Source: Myxococcota bacterium (lineage in GTDB: Bacteria > Myxococcota_A > UBA9160 > SMWR01). Taken from it: a DNA stretch of 64,000 nucleotides. The stretch spans positions 1-64,000 of the forward strand of contig JAKVBI010000013.1 in the NCBI GenBank assembly GCA_022447545.1, written 5' to 3'. This document shows positions 44,610-53,161 of this stretch, piece after piece (position 1 is the first letter of the stretch; every line of letters starts with the position of its first letter). The notes beneath the pieces were generated by a model. The model was not told where the DNA came from. It saw only the letters and a program-made list of their open reading frames with translations, and searched no databases. A program made the translations under genes and the position numbers.

Positions 44610-45446
44610 ATGGCGCACGATCAGCACGGACTGAGTGGTTTCGATGGACGAGTGGCGGTCGTGACGGGAGCTGGGCGGATGCGCAGTATTGGCCGGGATA
44701 TCGCCTTGACCCTTGCGCGTCTGGGCTGCGATGTGGTCGTGACGGGCACCGGTCGAGATCCTGCGGACTATCCCGACGACGAGAAGGAGGCGGGATGGCG
44801 AGACATCGACTCGGTGGCCGACGAGATCCGCGAATTGGGGAGGCGAGCCGTTCCCCTGGTGAGTGATGTTCGTGAGCCCACCGCCGTGGAAACCTTGCTC
44901 CAACGCACGCTCGACGAACTCGGGCGAGTGGATTTCGTCATCAACAACGCCGGGGCGGCTCGTGGGGGCGATCGCGTCCCTGTGATCGATCTCGCTCTAG
45001 AGCAGTGGCACCAGGTCATTGGAGTCAACCTCCACGGCAGCTTCTACATGTCTCAGGTCTTCGGCCGTCAACTCGTGGAGCAGGGAGATGGCGGCGCCAT
45101 CATCAACATCTCGTCCATCGCCGGGAAGATGCTGGCCGCCAACACAGCTGCCTACGCGGCCAGCAAGGCGGGGATTCAAGCGCTCACGGCGTGTATGGCA
45201 GGAGAAGTGGGCGTGAAGGGTGTGCGGGTCAATGCCATCTGTCCAGGTATCGTCGATACCTATCGGATGGATGACATTCCCCGAGGCAAGGTCTGGGACG
45301 ATCTGGTCGCATCGTCCATTCCACTGGGTCGTGCGGGGACCGGCTTCGACGTCGGATGGATGGTGGCCTTCCTGTGCAGCGAACAGGGCTCGTGGATCAC
45401 AGGTCAGTCTTACAACGTCGATGGTGGAACCGTGGTCCAGCACTGA
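44610..45446 (+). CDS. SDR family oxidoreductase
   Basis: The product is 278 residues from ATG at 44610 with GGGAGG upstream. The cofactor motif is VVTGAGRMRSIGRDIA (slightly lengthened Gly motif, TGAGRMRSIG), NNAGAARGG, active-site NISSIAGK and YAASK, and C-terminal TGQSYNVDGGTV. The enlarged motif with GRMRSIG recalls SDRs that act on cyclic or acyl-CoA substrates. It is the divergent partner of the P450 at 43139; promoters of both should lie in the 214-base spacer. Confidence 0.9.
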   Translation: MAHDQHGLSGFDGRVAVVTGAGRMRSIGRDIALTLARLGCDVVVTGTGRDPADYPDDEKEAGWRDIDSVADEIRELGRRAVPLVSDVREPTAVETLLQRTLDELGRVDFVINNAGAARGGDRVPVIDLALEQWHQVIGVNLHGSFYMSQVFGRQLVEQGDGGAIINISSIAGKMLAANTAAYAASKAGIQALTACMAGEVGVKGVRVNAICPGIVDTYRMDDIPRGKVWDDLVASSIPLGRAGTGFDVGWMVAFLCSEQGSWITGQSYNVDGGTVVQH

Positions 45447-45485
45447 CACCCGGCACTTCTGGAAACGGAGGTGTAGGCTGGTGCC

Positions 45486-46043
45486 ATGGCGCCGCGAATG
45501 GAAGATGACCCCCAGGGCGAACTCACTCGTATCCACGCGGACGTGGATGCGAATGTCGAAGATCTGACTTCGACCCACGCCGAGCGAATTCACTGTCAGA
45601 TGGGCTGTAGTGCCTGCTGCATCGATGACATCAGTGTTTTCGAAGTCGAGGCGGATCGGATCCGCACCCACTGCTCGGAGGTCCTTGCCCGCACCCCCCA
45701 CCCGGTGGGGGCCTGTGCATTTCTAGATCGTCACGGCGCGTGTCGTATCTACGCACACCGCCCCTATGTGTGCCGAACCCAGGGATTGCCGCTGCGCTGG
45801 TACGAGGAGCAGCCCAACCGCACCGTGGAACTCCGGGATATCTGTGAACTCAACGAGGAGGGCCCGCCCGTTGAACGCCTACCCGAGGAGGAGTGCTGGC
45901 TGATCGGGCCCGTGGAGGGACAGTTGGCCGAGTTGCAGGCCCGTGTGGACCGTGGCCGCCGTCGCCGCGTACGCTTGAGAGACCTCTTCGAGGCCGCCCC
46001 GTCGGTTCCTCGGCGCCCGCGTGGGGGTCAAAAGGCCACGTAG
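45486..46043 (+). CDS. YkgJ-family cysteine-cluster protein
   Basis: The product is 185 residues with the YkgJ CxxCxxCC-type cluster: C37, C41, C44 and C45 (CQMGCSACC) followed by CAFLDRHGACRIYAHRPYVCR. The family binds zinc or an Fe-S cluster; biochemical roles are mostly unknown. The C-terminal tail is basic. The last 16 bases overlap the convergent mini-protein gene at 46028. Confidence 0.87.
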   Translation: MAPRMEDDPQGELTRIHADVDANVEDLTSTHAERIHCQMGCSACCIDDISVFEVEADRIRTHCSEVLARTPHPVGACAFLDRHGACRIYAHRPYVCRTQGLPLRWYEEQPNRTVELRDICELNEEGPPVERLPEEECWLIGPVEGQLAELQARVDRGRRRRVRLRDLFEAAPSVPRRPRGGQKAT

Positions 46044-46162
46044 ATGAACTGCGGTGCGTCGAAGTTCCACAACGCCACCACTGCGGCGAGCATCAGCAGG
46101 TGCAGGGCGATGGAAAGCGAGACTTTTGCGATCCGTCTCGCCGGGATTTTTTCACTCATCAT
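46028..46162 (-). CDS. 44-residue single-pass membrane mini-protein next to MBOAT
   Basis: This small gene reads MMSEKIPARRIAKVSLSIAL then a hydrophobic segment and the C-terminal DAPQFIYVAF, with GGAGGT before ATG. A basic N terminus and one helix (about 13-33) suggest an inner-membrane protein with a periplasmic tail. Its FIY-x-x-F ending resembles the mini-proteins (DUF5989-like, from memory) found with MBOAT/SxtJ-type loci. It follows the MBOAT gene by 39 bases on the same strand and overlaps ykgJ by 16 bases. Confidence 0.7.
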   Translation of the reverse strand: MMSEKIPARRIAKVSLSIALHLLMLAAVVALWNFDAPQFIYVAF

Positions 46163-46201
46163 TTCAGCTTACCTCCATCCCCTGGCGAAAGGGGACGCCC
46201 C

Positions 46202-47395
46202 TCAACCTCCGAACGGCGAAGCGAGAGCCTGGCTTGTCATGCGGGCGACTTCTTTCAAGGGATAGAAGAAGAGCAACCAGCCGTAGCACACGAAGGCGTA
46301 GCAGCAGAGCCAGCGAATCGCCGAGCGCACGCCTCCGGGTTCAAACCATTCGGGGCGTCGATTGCGAATGGCTGCTTCGAGTCCGAGCCCGAGCCCGTGG
46401 AAGACGCCCCAGAGCGCGAAGTTCCACGCGGCGCCGTGCCATAGACCGCACAGGGCCATGGCGGCCAGCAGGTTGAAGGTCCTTCGTTTCCGATTTCCAC
46501 CCAGGGGAATGTAGATGTAGTCGCGGATCCAGGAGGTCAGGCTCATGTGCCAGCGCCTCCAGAAGTTCTGGAGGCTGGTCGCCAGATACGGGCGATCGAA
46601 ATTCTCCGGGACCCTCAAACCCAGCATTCGGGCCAGGCCCACCGCCATGTCGGTGTAACCGCAGAAATCGTAGTAGATACGGAAACCCTGAAGCACTCCC
46701 AGGAGCGCCAACAATGGCAGGTTGAAGTTTGGGGCCTGCTCCACGATTGCGATGGGCTCGATCAAGAGGTCAGCAATGCAGACTTTCTTGAAGAGGCCAC
46801 GAATCACCCGACCTGCGCCCGCGACCACGTTGTCGAGACTCGGGTTCCTGAGGTTTGCGAGTTGTGGGACGAAATCGTTGAAACGCTTGATGGGACCCGA
46901 TGCCAACGTTGGGAAGAAGATGGCGAACAGGGCGAAATGCAGGGGGTTCCGAATCGGCTCGCGGCCCGCGTAGCGGACCTCGTAGAGGTAGTGGAAGAAT
47001 TCGAAGGTAAAGAACGAGATGGCAAGGGGTGCCGCGGGGGACTGCCAAGCGTAGAGGCTTCCCGCTGCGGCGGTCTCTCCCATGGAGGCCAGGAGTTGGC
47101 CCAGGTCGTGGAGAGCGAACTCGGAATACTTGTAGAAGCTGAGAGCGCCCACCAGCACTACGAGAGCTCCGGTCAGCAGAGTTCGCCTCGAGCCGTCGTG
47201 GTGAGCCAGGGCCACGCTGTAGGTCATGATGGCGAGGGCGAGGATCGGTAAAACACCCGCGGGGCCTGCGAAATACCAGTGGAAGACGGCGCTCGCGGCG
47301 ACCAGCCAGATGAGCTTCAGGCGTCTCGGACAGAGCCAGAAGCCCGGAATCGCGATCCCCGCGAAGCCCCAGAACCACAGATCCAAGAAGAGCAT
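46202..47395 (-). CDS. MBOAT-family membrane-bound O-acyltransferase
   Basis: The product is 397 residues with about nine to eleven helices. It has GYTDMAVGLARMLGL, NFDRPYLATSLQNFWRRWHMSL, the DYIYIPLGG region, and the active His in LCGLWHGAAWNF, all typical of AlgI/DltB/PatA-type MBOATs that pass acyl groups to periplasmic polysaccharides or lipids. Unlike most alginate or cell-wall systems, no SGNH/AlgJ-type partner is in the window; the adjacent gene encodes a 44-residue membrane protein. Confidence 0.93.
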   Translation of the reverse strand: MLFLDLWFWGFAGIAIPGFWLCPRRLKLIWLVAASAVFHWYFAGPAGVLPILALAIMTYSVALAHHDGSRRTLLTGALVVLVGALSFYKYSEFALHDLGQLLASMGETAAAGSLYAWQSPAAPLAISFFTFEFFHYLYEVRYAGREPIRNPLHFALFAIFFPTLASGPIKRFNDFVPQLANLRNPSLDNVVAGAGRVIRGLFKKVCIADLLIEPIAIVEQAPNFNLPLLALLGVLQGFRIYYDFCGYTDMAVGLARMLGLRVPENFDRPYLATSLQNFWRRWHMSLTSWIRDYIYIPLGGNRKRRTFNLLAAMALCGLWHGAAWNFALWGVFHGLGLGLEAAIRNRRPEWFEPGGVRSAIRWLCCYAFVCYGWLLFFYPLKEVARMTSQALASPFGG

Positions 47396-47522
47396 GGTGG
47401 GTGATCACGCCCCTGTGAGGTTCGGTCTCCGATTCCGAGCCCTTTCCATTTGAAGGCCGTGTGAAGACTTTGCGAAAGCCTCGCCTGGCATCGTACGATA
47501 CCAGAGATCAGGGAGGTGACCG

Positions 47523-47924
47523 ATGCGACTCCAATTGGCTCTCAACGTACGGGATCTCGAGGCTGCGATCGAGTTCTACTCCAAGATGTTTGGCGTGCCC
47601 GTGACCAAACGTCGGCCCGGATACGCGAACTTTTCCATCGAATCGCCGCCCCTCAAGCTCGTGTTGTTCGAGAATCCCGATGCCCCCGAGCGTCTGAATC
47701 ACATGGGGGTCGAAGTGTTCGAGGGCGAGGAGGTCACCGCGGCCACGGAGCGGCTCAAGGACGAAGGGATGGAGCACTTCGTCGAGGACCAGACGACCTG
47801 TTGCTATGCGAAGCAGGACAAGGTCTGGGCCGTGGAGCCTGAGGGAATTCGCTGGGAGTGGTACCGGGTTCTCGAGGACTCCGAAGCCTCAGATGGTGAA
47901 GAGCCGTTGCACCCGCCCGTCTGA
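47523..47924 (+). CDS. ArsI/CadI-family VOC metalloenzyme
   Basis: The product is 133 residues with GGGAGGTG before ATG. It is a VOC fold with the ArsI/CadI signature TTCCYAKQDKVW: C93, C94 and K100, which in ArsI bind organoarsenical for C-As bond cleavage, and likely metal ligands Q4, H60 and E112. RPGYANFSIESPPLKLVL is also typical. No arsR, arsM, arsP or arsC gene is near, so whether it acts on methylarsenite or has another role is unclear. Confidence 0.87.
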   Translation: MRLQLALNVRDLEAAIEFYSKMFGVPVTKRRPGYANFSIESPPLKLVLFENPDAPERLNHMGVEVFEGEEVTAATERLKDEGMEHFVEDQTTCCYAKQDKVWAVEPEGIRWEWYRVLEDSEASDGEEPLHPPV

Positions 47925-47931
47925 GCTTTGC

Positions 47932-49116
47932 TCACACAGGTCGTCGCTGCACCAAGGCGAGCCCGTTGTCCCGCATGACTGCGCGGATCTCGTCGCTCTG
48001 GAAGTTCTTCAGTTCTCGGATGTAGTCCGAGGGTAGGGGCAGCCCCTCGGCGTGAGGCCAATCCGAGCCCATCAGCAGTCGATCGGTTCCCATGAGTTCT
48101 TTCAGCCCATCGACATTGTCCTCGTGGAAGGGCGAGATCGTCACGTGTCGTTTGAAGGTTTCCAGCGGGTCTTCCTGGAAGGAACCCGGGTCCATCCCGT
48201 AGGTGCGCTGGAAGCTTTGGATCAGCCAGAACACCCAATGGGAGCCCATCTCGATGCTTGCGACTCTCACGTTTGGGAAGCGGTGAAACACCCCGTGGCA
48301 GATCAGGGCGGCCATCATGTCGAAAGGCGAGCGTGATGATCCGCATAGGCTCTTCATGGGGGTCACCTTGAAGGACTGGACTTCCCCGCCTTCTCCCCAG
48401 TCTTCGAGATAGCGGCCGTAACCCGCGTCGCCGCCGTGGTAGGCCACCGTGATGCCGGCTTCGTTGACGCGAGCCCAGAAGGGATCGTAATAGGGATCTG
48501 CGGGCGAACGGTTCCCGCTGGCCGTGCGAACGGGTGCTGAACGCATGACGATGACTCTCGCATCCCGGGAGAGCACCCACTCGAGCTCGGCGATGGCCTC
48601 GTCGAGATCGACAAGTGAGAGATACGGGGCACTGAAAATGCGCTCCTGGTACGCGAAGCCCCAGTCCTCATCGAGCCAGCGATTGAAGGCTTTGAAGGCG
48701 GCGTGAATGGCTTCGCCGTCGGGATACAGGGCCTCCTCCATTCCCACACCCAATGTCGGGAAGAAGAGAGCGCCTTCCACTCCCTGCTCGTCCATGACTC
48801 GAATGCGGGCGTCGCGATCTCGGTACTCGGGGCGGATGGGCTCCAGGTCGCCGAAGGCCTCTTTGATGGAAGCGCCGCCTTCGTTCTTGCCCTGGTAGTA
48901 ATCGTCCAGGCAACCGGGCTTCGCCACGGGATCGAAGGTGGGATTGGGGATGAAGCGATTGACCTTGCCTGCTACCAGCAGATTCTTACGCCCATTGACC
49001 TCGGCCCATTGCATACAGCGCTGTTGCATGCGTCGATCCATGTGGCGTGTGAAGGCGTCTTCTGCCTCGTAGTAGTGGTTGTCCCCGTCGAAGAGCTTGA
49101 AATCGAGCGTTGCCAT
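47932..49116 (-). CDS. Amidohydrolase-2 family metal-dependent hydrolase
   Basis: The product is 394 residues from ATG at 49116 with GGAGGCAG seven bases upstream. It is a TIM-barrel with LFDGDNHYYE at the start (the canonical HxH reads D-N-H), RVIVMRSAP, a barrel His in VAYHGGDAG, and the catalytic Asp in LLMGSDWPHAEG. One of four paralogues in this window (9177, 51970, 54090). The substrate is unknown. Confidence 0.87.
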   Translation of the reverse strand: MATLDFKLFDGDNHYYEAEDAFTRHMDRRMQQRCMQWAEVNGRKNLLVAGKVNRFIPNPTFDPVAKPGCLDDYYQGKNEGGASIKEAFGDLEPIRPEYRDRDARIRVMDEQGVEGALFFPTLGVGMEEALYPDGEAIHAAFKAFNRWLDEDWGFAYQERIFSAPYLSLVDLDEAIAELEWVLSRDARVIVMRSAPVRTASGNRSPADPYYDPFWARVNEAGITVAYHGGDAGYGRYLEDWGEGGEVQSFKVTPMKSLCGSSRSPFDMMAALICHGVFHRFPNVRVASIEMGSHWVFWLIQSFQRTYGMDPGSFQEDPLETFKRHVTISPFHEDNVDGLKELMGTDRLLMGSDWPHAEGLPLPSDYIRELKNFQSDEIRAVMRDNGLALVQRRPV

Positions 49117-49203
49117 TGGGTCTGCCTCCATGCTCGGCGGAGCATAGGCCGCTTTTCCGGCGTGCCTCAAGCCCCGATTGGTGCCGTTCTCTGTAGTGGG
49201 TGT

Positions 49204-50355
49204 CTATTCGGTGCCCGACGCGTTACGCCGTAGCTCACTGGACGAGAGGTCCGAACGGAACTCCGCCTCCGGCAACTCCTCGAACAGATCTTCGAAACCC
49301 GAAGGAATTGTGATCTGGGGCAGGGTCTGAAACTCGTCACCCATACGACGCCCAGCGACCAGAAAACCGCTGCCCCTCGCCCGGAGGGTCTCGAGAGCTT
49401 CGTGCATTCGATCGGGTGATCCGTCATAGAAGCGTGGGTCGGTGATCCGCAGCGCCGTGTCGATCCCCACTACGAATGTCAGGTCCGGGAAGTTCTCGGC
49501 CTTTTCGACGAAGTTGGCAGCGTGGGTCAGGAGCAGCGGTGTCCGGTCGAATTGCGCACGTCGACTTTCTACCGTCAGATAGTCGAGGGGCGGTTTGTCA
49601 GCGTTGCGGAGTGTGAGTTCCCAATAGACTGGGCCTGAGAGGTGTTGCTCGGCCGCGTGCCGCAGAGCTTCGTGACCCGCGTGCAACGGGTCGAAGGAGC
49701 CTGAAAGCAAACCGCGCGGCGACTCTTCCAGTACTTCTGTGAGCAATCCGTCGGGTAGCGCCCAAATGCCCGCTGAACGGCCAGTCCAGACCGCCGCAAG
49801 TTTTGGATCGGCCTGACGCTCGCGGTTTTCCACCTGCTCGGTGCCTACCAGGGGGAGCCCGGGAAGAGAAGAGAGGGAGCAGGCGCGGGACAATGCGTAT
49901 AGGACCAGGGCGGCGGCCAGGTCTTCTTCTTCGTCCCGGTTCCGCTCGCCTCGCTCGAGTTCGAGGCTGTAGAGCTGCGTGCTGGAGGGGGTCTGGCTCG
50001 CCACGTGAACGCGGTGCGCTCCGCGCTTCGGGCGATCGCTCGTCAAGGCTGCGGTACAACCGACGCCCACCAGAGCACTGGAGCCCTCGTCCGCCAGTTT
50101 GCTGGCGCGCAGCCAGCTCGCGCTGGCCAGAGCCAGGGCAGTGGCTGGGCTGCAGGCTTGATCCGGGCTTCGCCCCAGCAGTTGTTTGAGGGACGGTTCC
50201 GCGTACGGGACGATGGCCTCGAGGAGGGTGGCCGACGCGCCGGGTACCGCGAGCAACTCAGAGATGGCACGGCTGCCTCCCCCCGTGGCGGCGATCACCA
50301 CCTGCGCCGGGGACGCGTGGAGCGTTCTCAGAGTTTCCTTCCAGGCCTCAGACAC
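49204..50355 (-). CDS. CinA-C-like domain fused to NadD-like nucleotidyltransferase
   Basis: The product is 383 residues from GTG at 50355 (start tentative, no clear Shine-Dalgarno). Residues 1-165 resemble CinA C-terminal/PncC nicotinamide-nucleotide amidase: IAATGGGSRAISELLAVPGAS, QACSPATALALA and VGVGCTAALTSDRPKRG. Residues 214-383 form a Rossmann nucleotidyltransferase with GSFDPLHAGH (219-228) and the C-terminal SSSELRR, equal to the HxGH and ISSTxxR motifs of NadD/NMNAT. This would join deamidation and adenylylation of NMN in one protein. I do not know how common this fusion is. Confidence 0.85.
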   Translation of the reverse strand: MSEAWKETLRTLHASPAQVVIAATGGGSRAISELLAVPGASATLLEAIVPYAEPSLKQLLGRSPDQACSPATALALASASWLRASKLADEGSSALVGVGCTAALTSDRPKRGAHRVHVASQTPSSTQLYSLELERGERNRDEEEDLAAALVLYALSRACSLSSLPGLPLVGTEQVENRERQADPKLAAVWTGRSAGIWALPDGLLTEVLEESPRGLLSGSFDPLHAGHEALRHAAEQHLSGPVYWELTLRNADKPPLDYLTVESRRAQFDRTPLLLTHAANFVEKAENFPDLTFVVGIDTALRITDPRFYDGSPDRMHEALETLRARGSGFLVAGRRMGDEFQTLPQITIPSGFEDLFEELPEAEFRSDLSSSELRRNASGTE

Positions 50356-50444
50356 CGCTACAGATCTACTGAACCCGGTGTGGACCCGCCAGCGGCCCAC
50401 CCGATGGGACCCCGGCGAACCTCTCTCAGGGCTTCTCTGGGTGT

Positions 50445-51059
50445 TTAGACGCTGCGGGGCGCCAGGCACATGGAGTAGTAGTAGAGGAGGGTGTTCCGGG
50501 TCCGGGTGTTGGACAGGTCTTCCTCGATCACCCGGAAGGGGGAGTCCTCGAGGAGAGCCAGGTAGGCCTCCCGTGTGCGGGTGTGGCGGCCGCGGTCCGC
50601 GAAGGCCACTACGTTGTTGATCGGTTTGCCCGACAAGTAGACGGTGTCGAGCGTAATGATCCGCCGGACCGTTCCGCTGCTCGCGAGTACATCGAGCAAT
50701 CCGGCCACCTCTGTATCGTCGAGGTGGTGGAGCAGCGACATTGCGATGGCCTTGTTTGGGCGCAAGGCCATCATGTGAGCCGCGGTCAGAGCTTCTGGGC
50801 TGACGTCGATTCGGCGGCCGGGAAACTTGTTTTTCAGAGCCGCAGTGGCGCGCTCGTCGACATCGAAACCGTGATAGCTCGAGAAGTCACGGATGTATTC
50901 CAGGGCATGACCGTTTCCACACCCCACGTCTACCACGACATCTTCCGTGTGCGCTTCCAGCCAGGCATAGGTCTCGTCGAACTGCAGTCCTAAGCACAAA
51001 AGGGCTTGAACTGTGTCGTAGACCCTGGGGTGACCGAGGATCTTCGACGCGATACCCAT
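50445..51059 (-). CDS. Class-I SAM-dependent methyltransferase
   Basis: The product is 204 residues. SAM-binding motif I reads VVVDVGCGNGHAL, followed by YHGFDVDE, the DVSPEALT region, and MSLLHHLDD before a terminal YYYSMCLAPRS. It is a seven-strand Rossmann methyltransferase, probably acting on a small molecule. Substrate unknown. It precedes the CinA-NadD fusion on the same strand (89-base gap). Confidence 0.85.
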   Translation of the reverse strand: MGIASKILGHPRVYDTVQALLCLGLQFDETYAWLEAHTEDVVVDVGCGNGHALEYIRDFSSYHGFDVDERATAALKNKFPGRRIDVSPEALTAAHMMALRPNKAIAMSLLHHLDDTEVAGLLDVLASSGTVRRIITLDTVYLSGKPINNVVAFADRGRHTRTREAYLALLEDSPFRVIEEDLSNTRTRNTLLYYYSMCLAPRSV

Positions 51060-51107
51060 GTCGTGAAGCTTACGCCAGCTGCTTCAGGGAGTCCCAGAAG
51101 CAGCCGA

Positions 51108-51917
51108 TCATTTCCCCTTCTCGTAGGCCTGGCCCACGAGTGAAATGGGGTCCTGGCCCCAAGCTTGGAGGAGGCCTTCCGCGAGGTCATCGCAGCTGTA
51201 TTTCAGAGGCCCTTCATCGTCGAGGATCGCAGTTCGAATACGCGATGCGGCTTCCGAGGTGGGTGTCGTGTGCATATCCGCACCCTTGCGCTGCTCGTAG
51301 GCCTGCATGGCCAGGTCGCGGTACGCGGGAAGGTCCGCGGCCTCGGGAATCCGGTCTGAGCGGGTCAGCATGTCGGTATCGATGGGTCCCGGCATGATCT
51401 CCACCACGCGGATTCCAAACTGCGCCACTTCAGCCCGAAGGCTTTCGCCAAGCGCCGAGACGGCAGCCTTGGAGGCTCGGTAGAGAGTGTAGAAGGGAAC
51501 CGCGGCGAGGATCGATGACGAAGTGACGTTGCAGATCACGCCACCTCCCGCTTCGCGCATGACCGGGATGGCGCGTCGCGTTACCTCCACCAGTCCGAAG
51601 ACGTTGGTTTCGAACACCGAGCGCCAGTCGTCCATGGAAATGGATTCGAGGGGGAGGTATTGACGCTCGATTCCCGCGTTGTTGACCAGGACCTTCAAAC
51701 CGTCGGGGATCTCGATGGTCGAGGGGTTGTCGACGTCCAGTCGAGCGATGCGGATGGATCCCGCAGCGGATTCGATTTCCTCGGGGAGTCCTTGTCCATC
51801 GGACGGGTTCCGCATGCTGGCGACGACGTCGAAGCCGGCATGGGCCAAGTCCACGGCGACAGCACGGCCGATTCCCCGGCTTGCCCCTGTGACCATTGCA
51901 ACACCACTGGGTTCCAT
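51108..51917 (-). CDS. SDR family oxidoreductase
   Basis: The product is 269 residues with GAGAAGGGG before ATG. The cofactor motif is MVTGASRGIGRAV, then NNAGIERQ, NVTSSS and YRASKAA. The substrate part reads MPGPIDTDMLTRSD. It resembles SDRs of the 17-beta-hydroxysteroid dehydrogenase or retinol dehydrogenase type. Its neighbours are two amidohydrolase genes and a racemase. Confidence 0.9.
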   Translation of the reverse strand: MEPSGVAMVTGASRGIGRAVAVDLAHAGFDVVASMRNPSDGQGLPEEIESAAGSIRIARLDVDNPSTIEIPDGLKVLVNNAGIERQYLPLESISMDDWRSVFETNVFGLVEVTRRAIPVMREAGGGVICNVTSSSILAAVPFYTLYRASKAAVSALGESLRAEVAQFGIRVVEIMPGPIDTDMLTRSDRIPEAADLPAYRDLAMQAYEQRKGADMHTTPTSEAASRIRTAILDDEGPLKYSCDDLAEGLLQAWGQDPISLVGQAYEKGK

Positions 51918-51969
51918 TGTCTCCCCTTCTCCCGACTTGATGGAGGTGGTTTTCTAGAAGTGTGTTTCC

Positions 51970-53121
51970 TCAGCTCTCGATTCCATAGAGCGAAGCTGCA
52001 TTTTCGAACAAAATTCTGCGCCTCACGTGCTCGTCCTCTCCACCAAGGCCTTCCTGAATGGTCTCGGCGATGTTTCCGTACAAGCATGTGGGGTGGGGGA
52101 AGTCTGTTTCGAACAGGATGTTGTCGGTTCCCACGCTCTCGAAGTGCTGGTTCGCGTCGCGCTCGAACCAGTAGCAGGCATAGACCTGTCGGCGGAAATA
52201 CTCGCTGGGTTTGAGGTCGAAGTGTTGTCCGTCGCTCGTGTCGCCCTGGGTGAGGCTGTAGTCGGCGGCTTCGAGAACGAAGGGTACCCAGCCGACCCCG
52301 CTTTCGACGGAAACGAACTTGAGTTCCGGAAAGCGCGCGAGAACGCCCGAGAGAAGGAGGTCCGCGAGTTGTATGCCATTGTTCAGAAACAAGACGCAGG
52401 AGGAAAGCGCATATGCCGGTGCAGTCCCCATGGTGGCAACACGCTCCGGTGAGAACACTCCAAAATCGTCGCCGCTTCCGATGTGGAAGCTAATGGGGAG
52501 GCCGGCCTCTTGGGCGATGGACCAGAGTGGATCCCAGTGTCGGTCGCCGAGTAGGGGCAGGCCGAAATCCTGAGGCGCTGCTGTGAAGAGGATGCCCTTG
52601 AAGTCCAACTTCGCGCAGCGCTCGACTTCTGCGGCGGCTGCTTCCACGTCCCAGAACGGAGTCGCCATGATGGGAATGAAGCGGTCCGGGTCCGGTGAGA
52701 TCCAATCGAGTTGGAAGTCGTTGTAAGCGCGAACGCATGCGAGTTTCAGTTCAGGTTCCGGGATACGTAGAAAGAATTGATTCCCGAAGCCTCCGACATT
52801 TGGATAGAGGACCTGGGCACGACAACCGACCTCGTCCATATAACGGATGCGAGCACTGGCGTCGTAGGCACCGGCGTGGGCTTTTTCGAAACTCGGGGGG
52901 TGCTGGGGGAACTTTTCTGGCCACCCCGCCAGGGCCGTCATCCCGACCGGCATCATTTTCTGGTCGCTGAGGAACCAGCATTCCTCTTGGTTCTCGTCGT
53001 CCCAGCGCACCTGGGGAACACGTTCTCGCCAGCGGCTGGGGACACGGCTGGTCCATACATCTGCAGGCTCGGTGATGTGCGTGTCCGCGTCGATCCATGT
53101 TTCGGGGGGTCGGTCCAGCAT
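51970..53121 (-). CDS. Amidohydrolase-2 family metal-dependent hydrolase
   Basis: The product is 383 residues. It has WIDADTHITEPADVW at the start (D-T-H), LPISFHIGSGDD, and the catalytic Asp in ILFETDFPHPTCL. It is a paralogue of the other amidohydrolases here. Next to it are an SDR and the Asp/Glu racemase-like gene, on the same strand with short gaps. Confidence 0.88.
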   Translation of the reverse strand: MLDRPPETWIDADTHITEPADVWTSRVPSRWRERVPQVRWDDENQEECWFLSDQKMMPVGMTALAGWPEKFPQHPPSFEKAHAGAYDASARIRYMDEVGCRAQVLYPNVGGFGNQFFLRIPEPELKLACVRAYNDFQLDWISPDPDRFIPIMATPFWDVEAAAAEVERCAKLDFKGILFTAAPQDFGLPLLGDRHWDPLWSIAQEAGLPISFHIGSGDDFGVFSPERVATMGTAPAYALSSCVLFLNNGIQLADLLLSGVLARFPELKFVSVESGVGWVPFVLEAADYSLTQGDTSDGQHFDLKPSEYFRRQVYACYWFERDANQHFESVGTDNILFETDFPHPTCLYGNIAETIQEGLGGEDEHVRRRILFENAASLYGIES

Positions 53122-53161
53122 CGCAGCACTCTACCACGAAGCCACTCCCCTGGATGGATGT

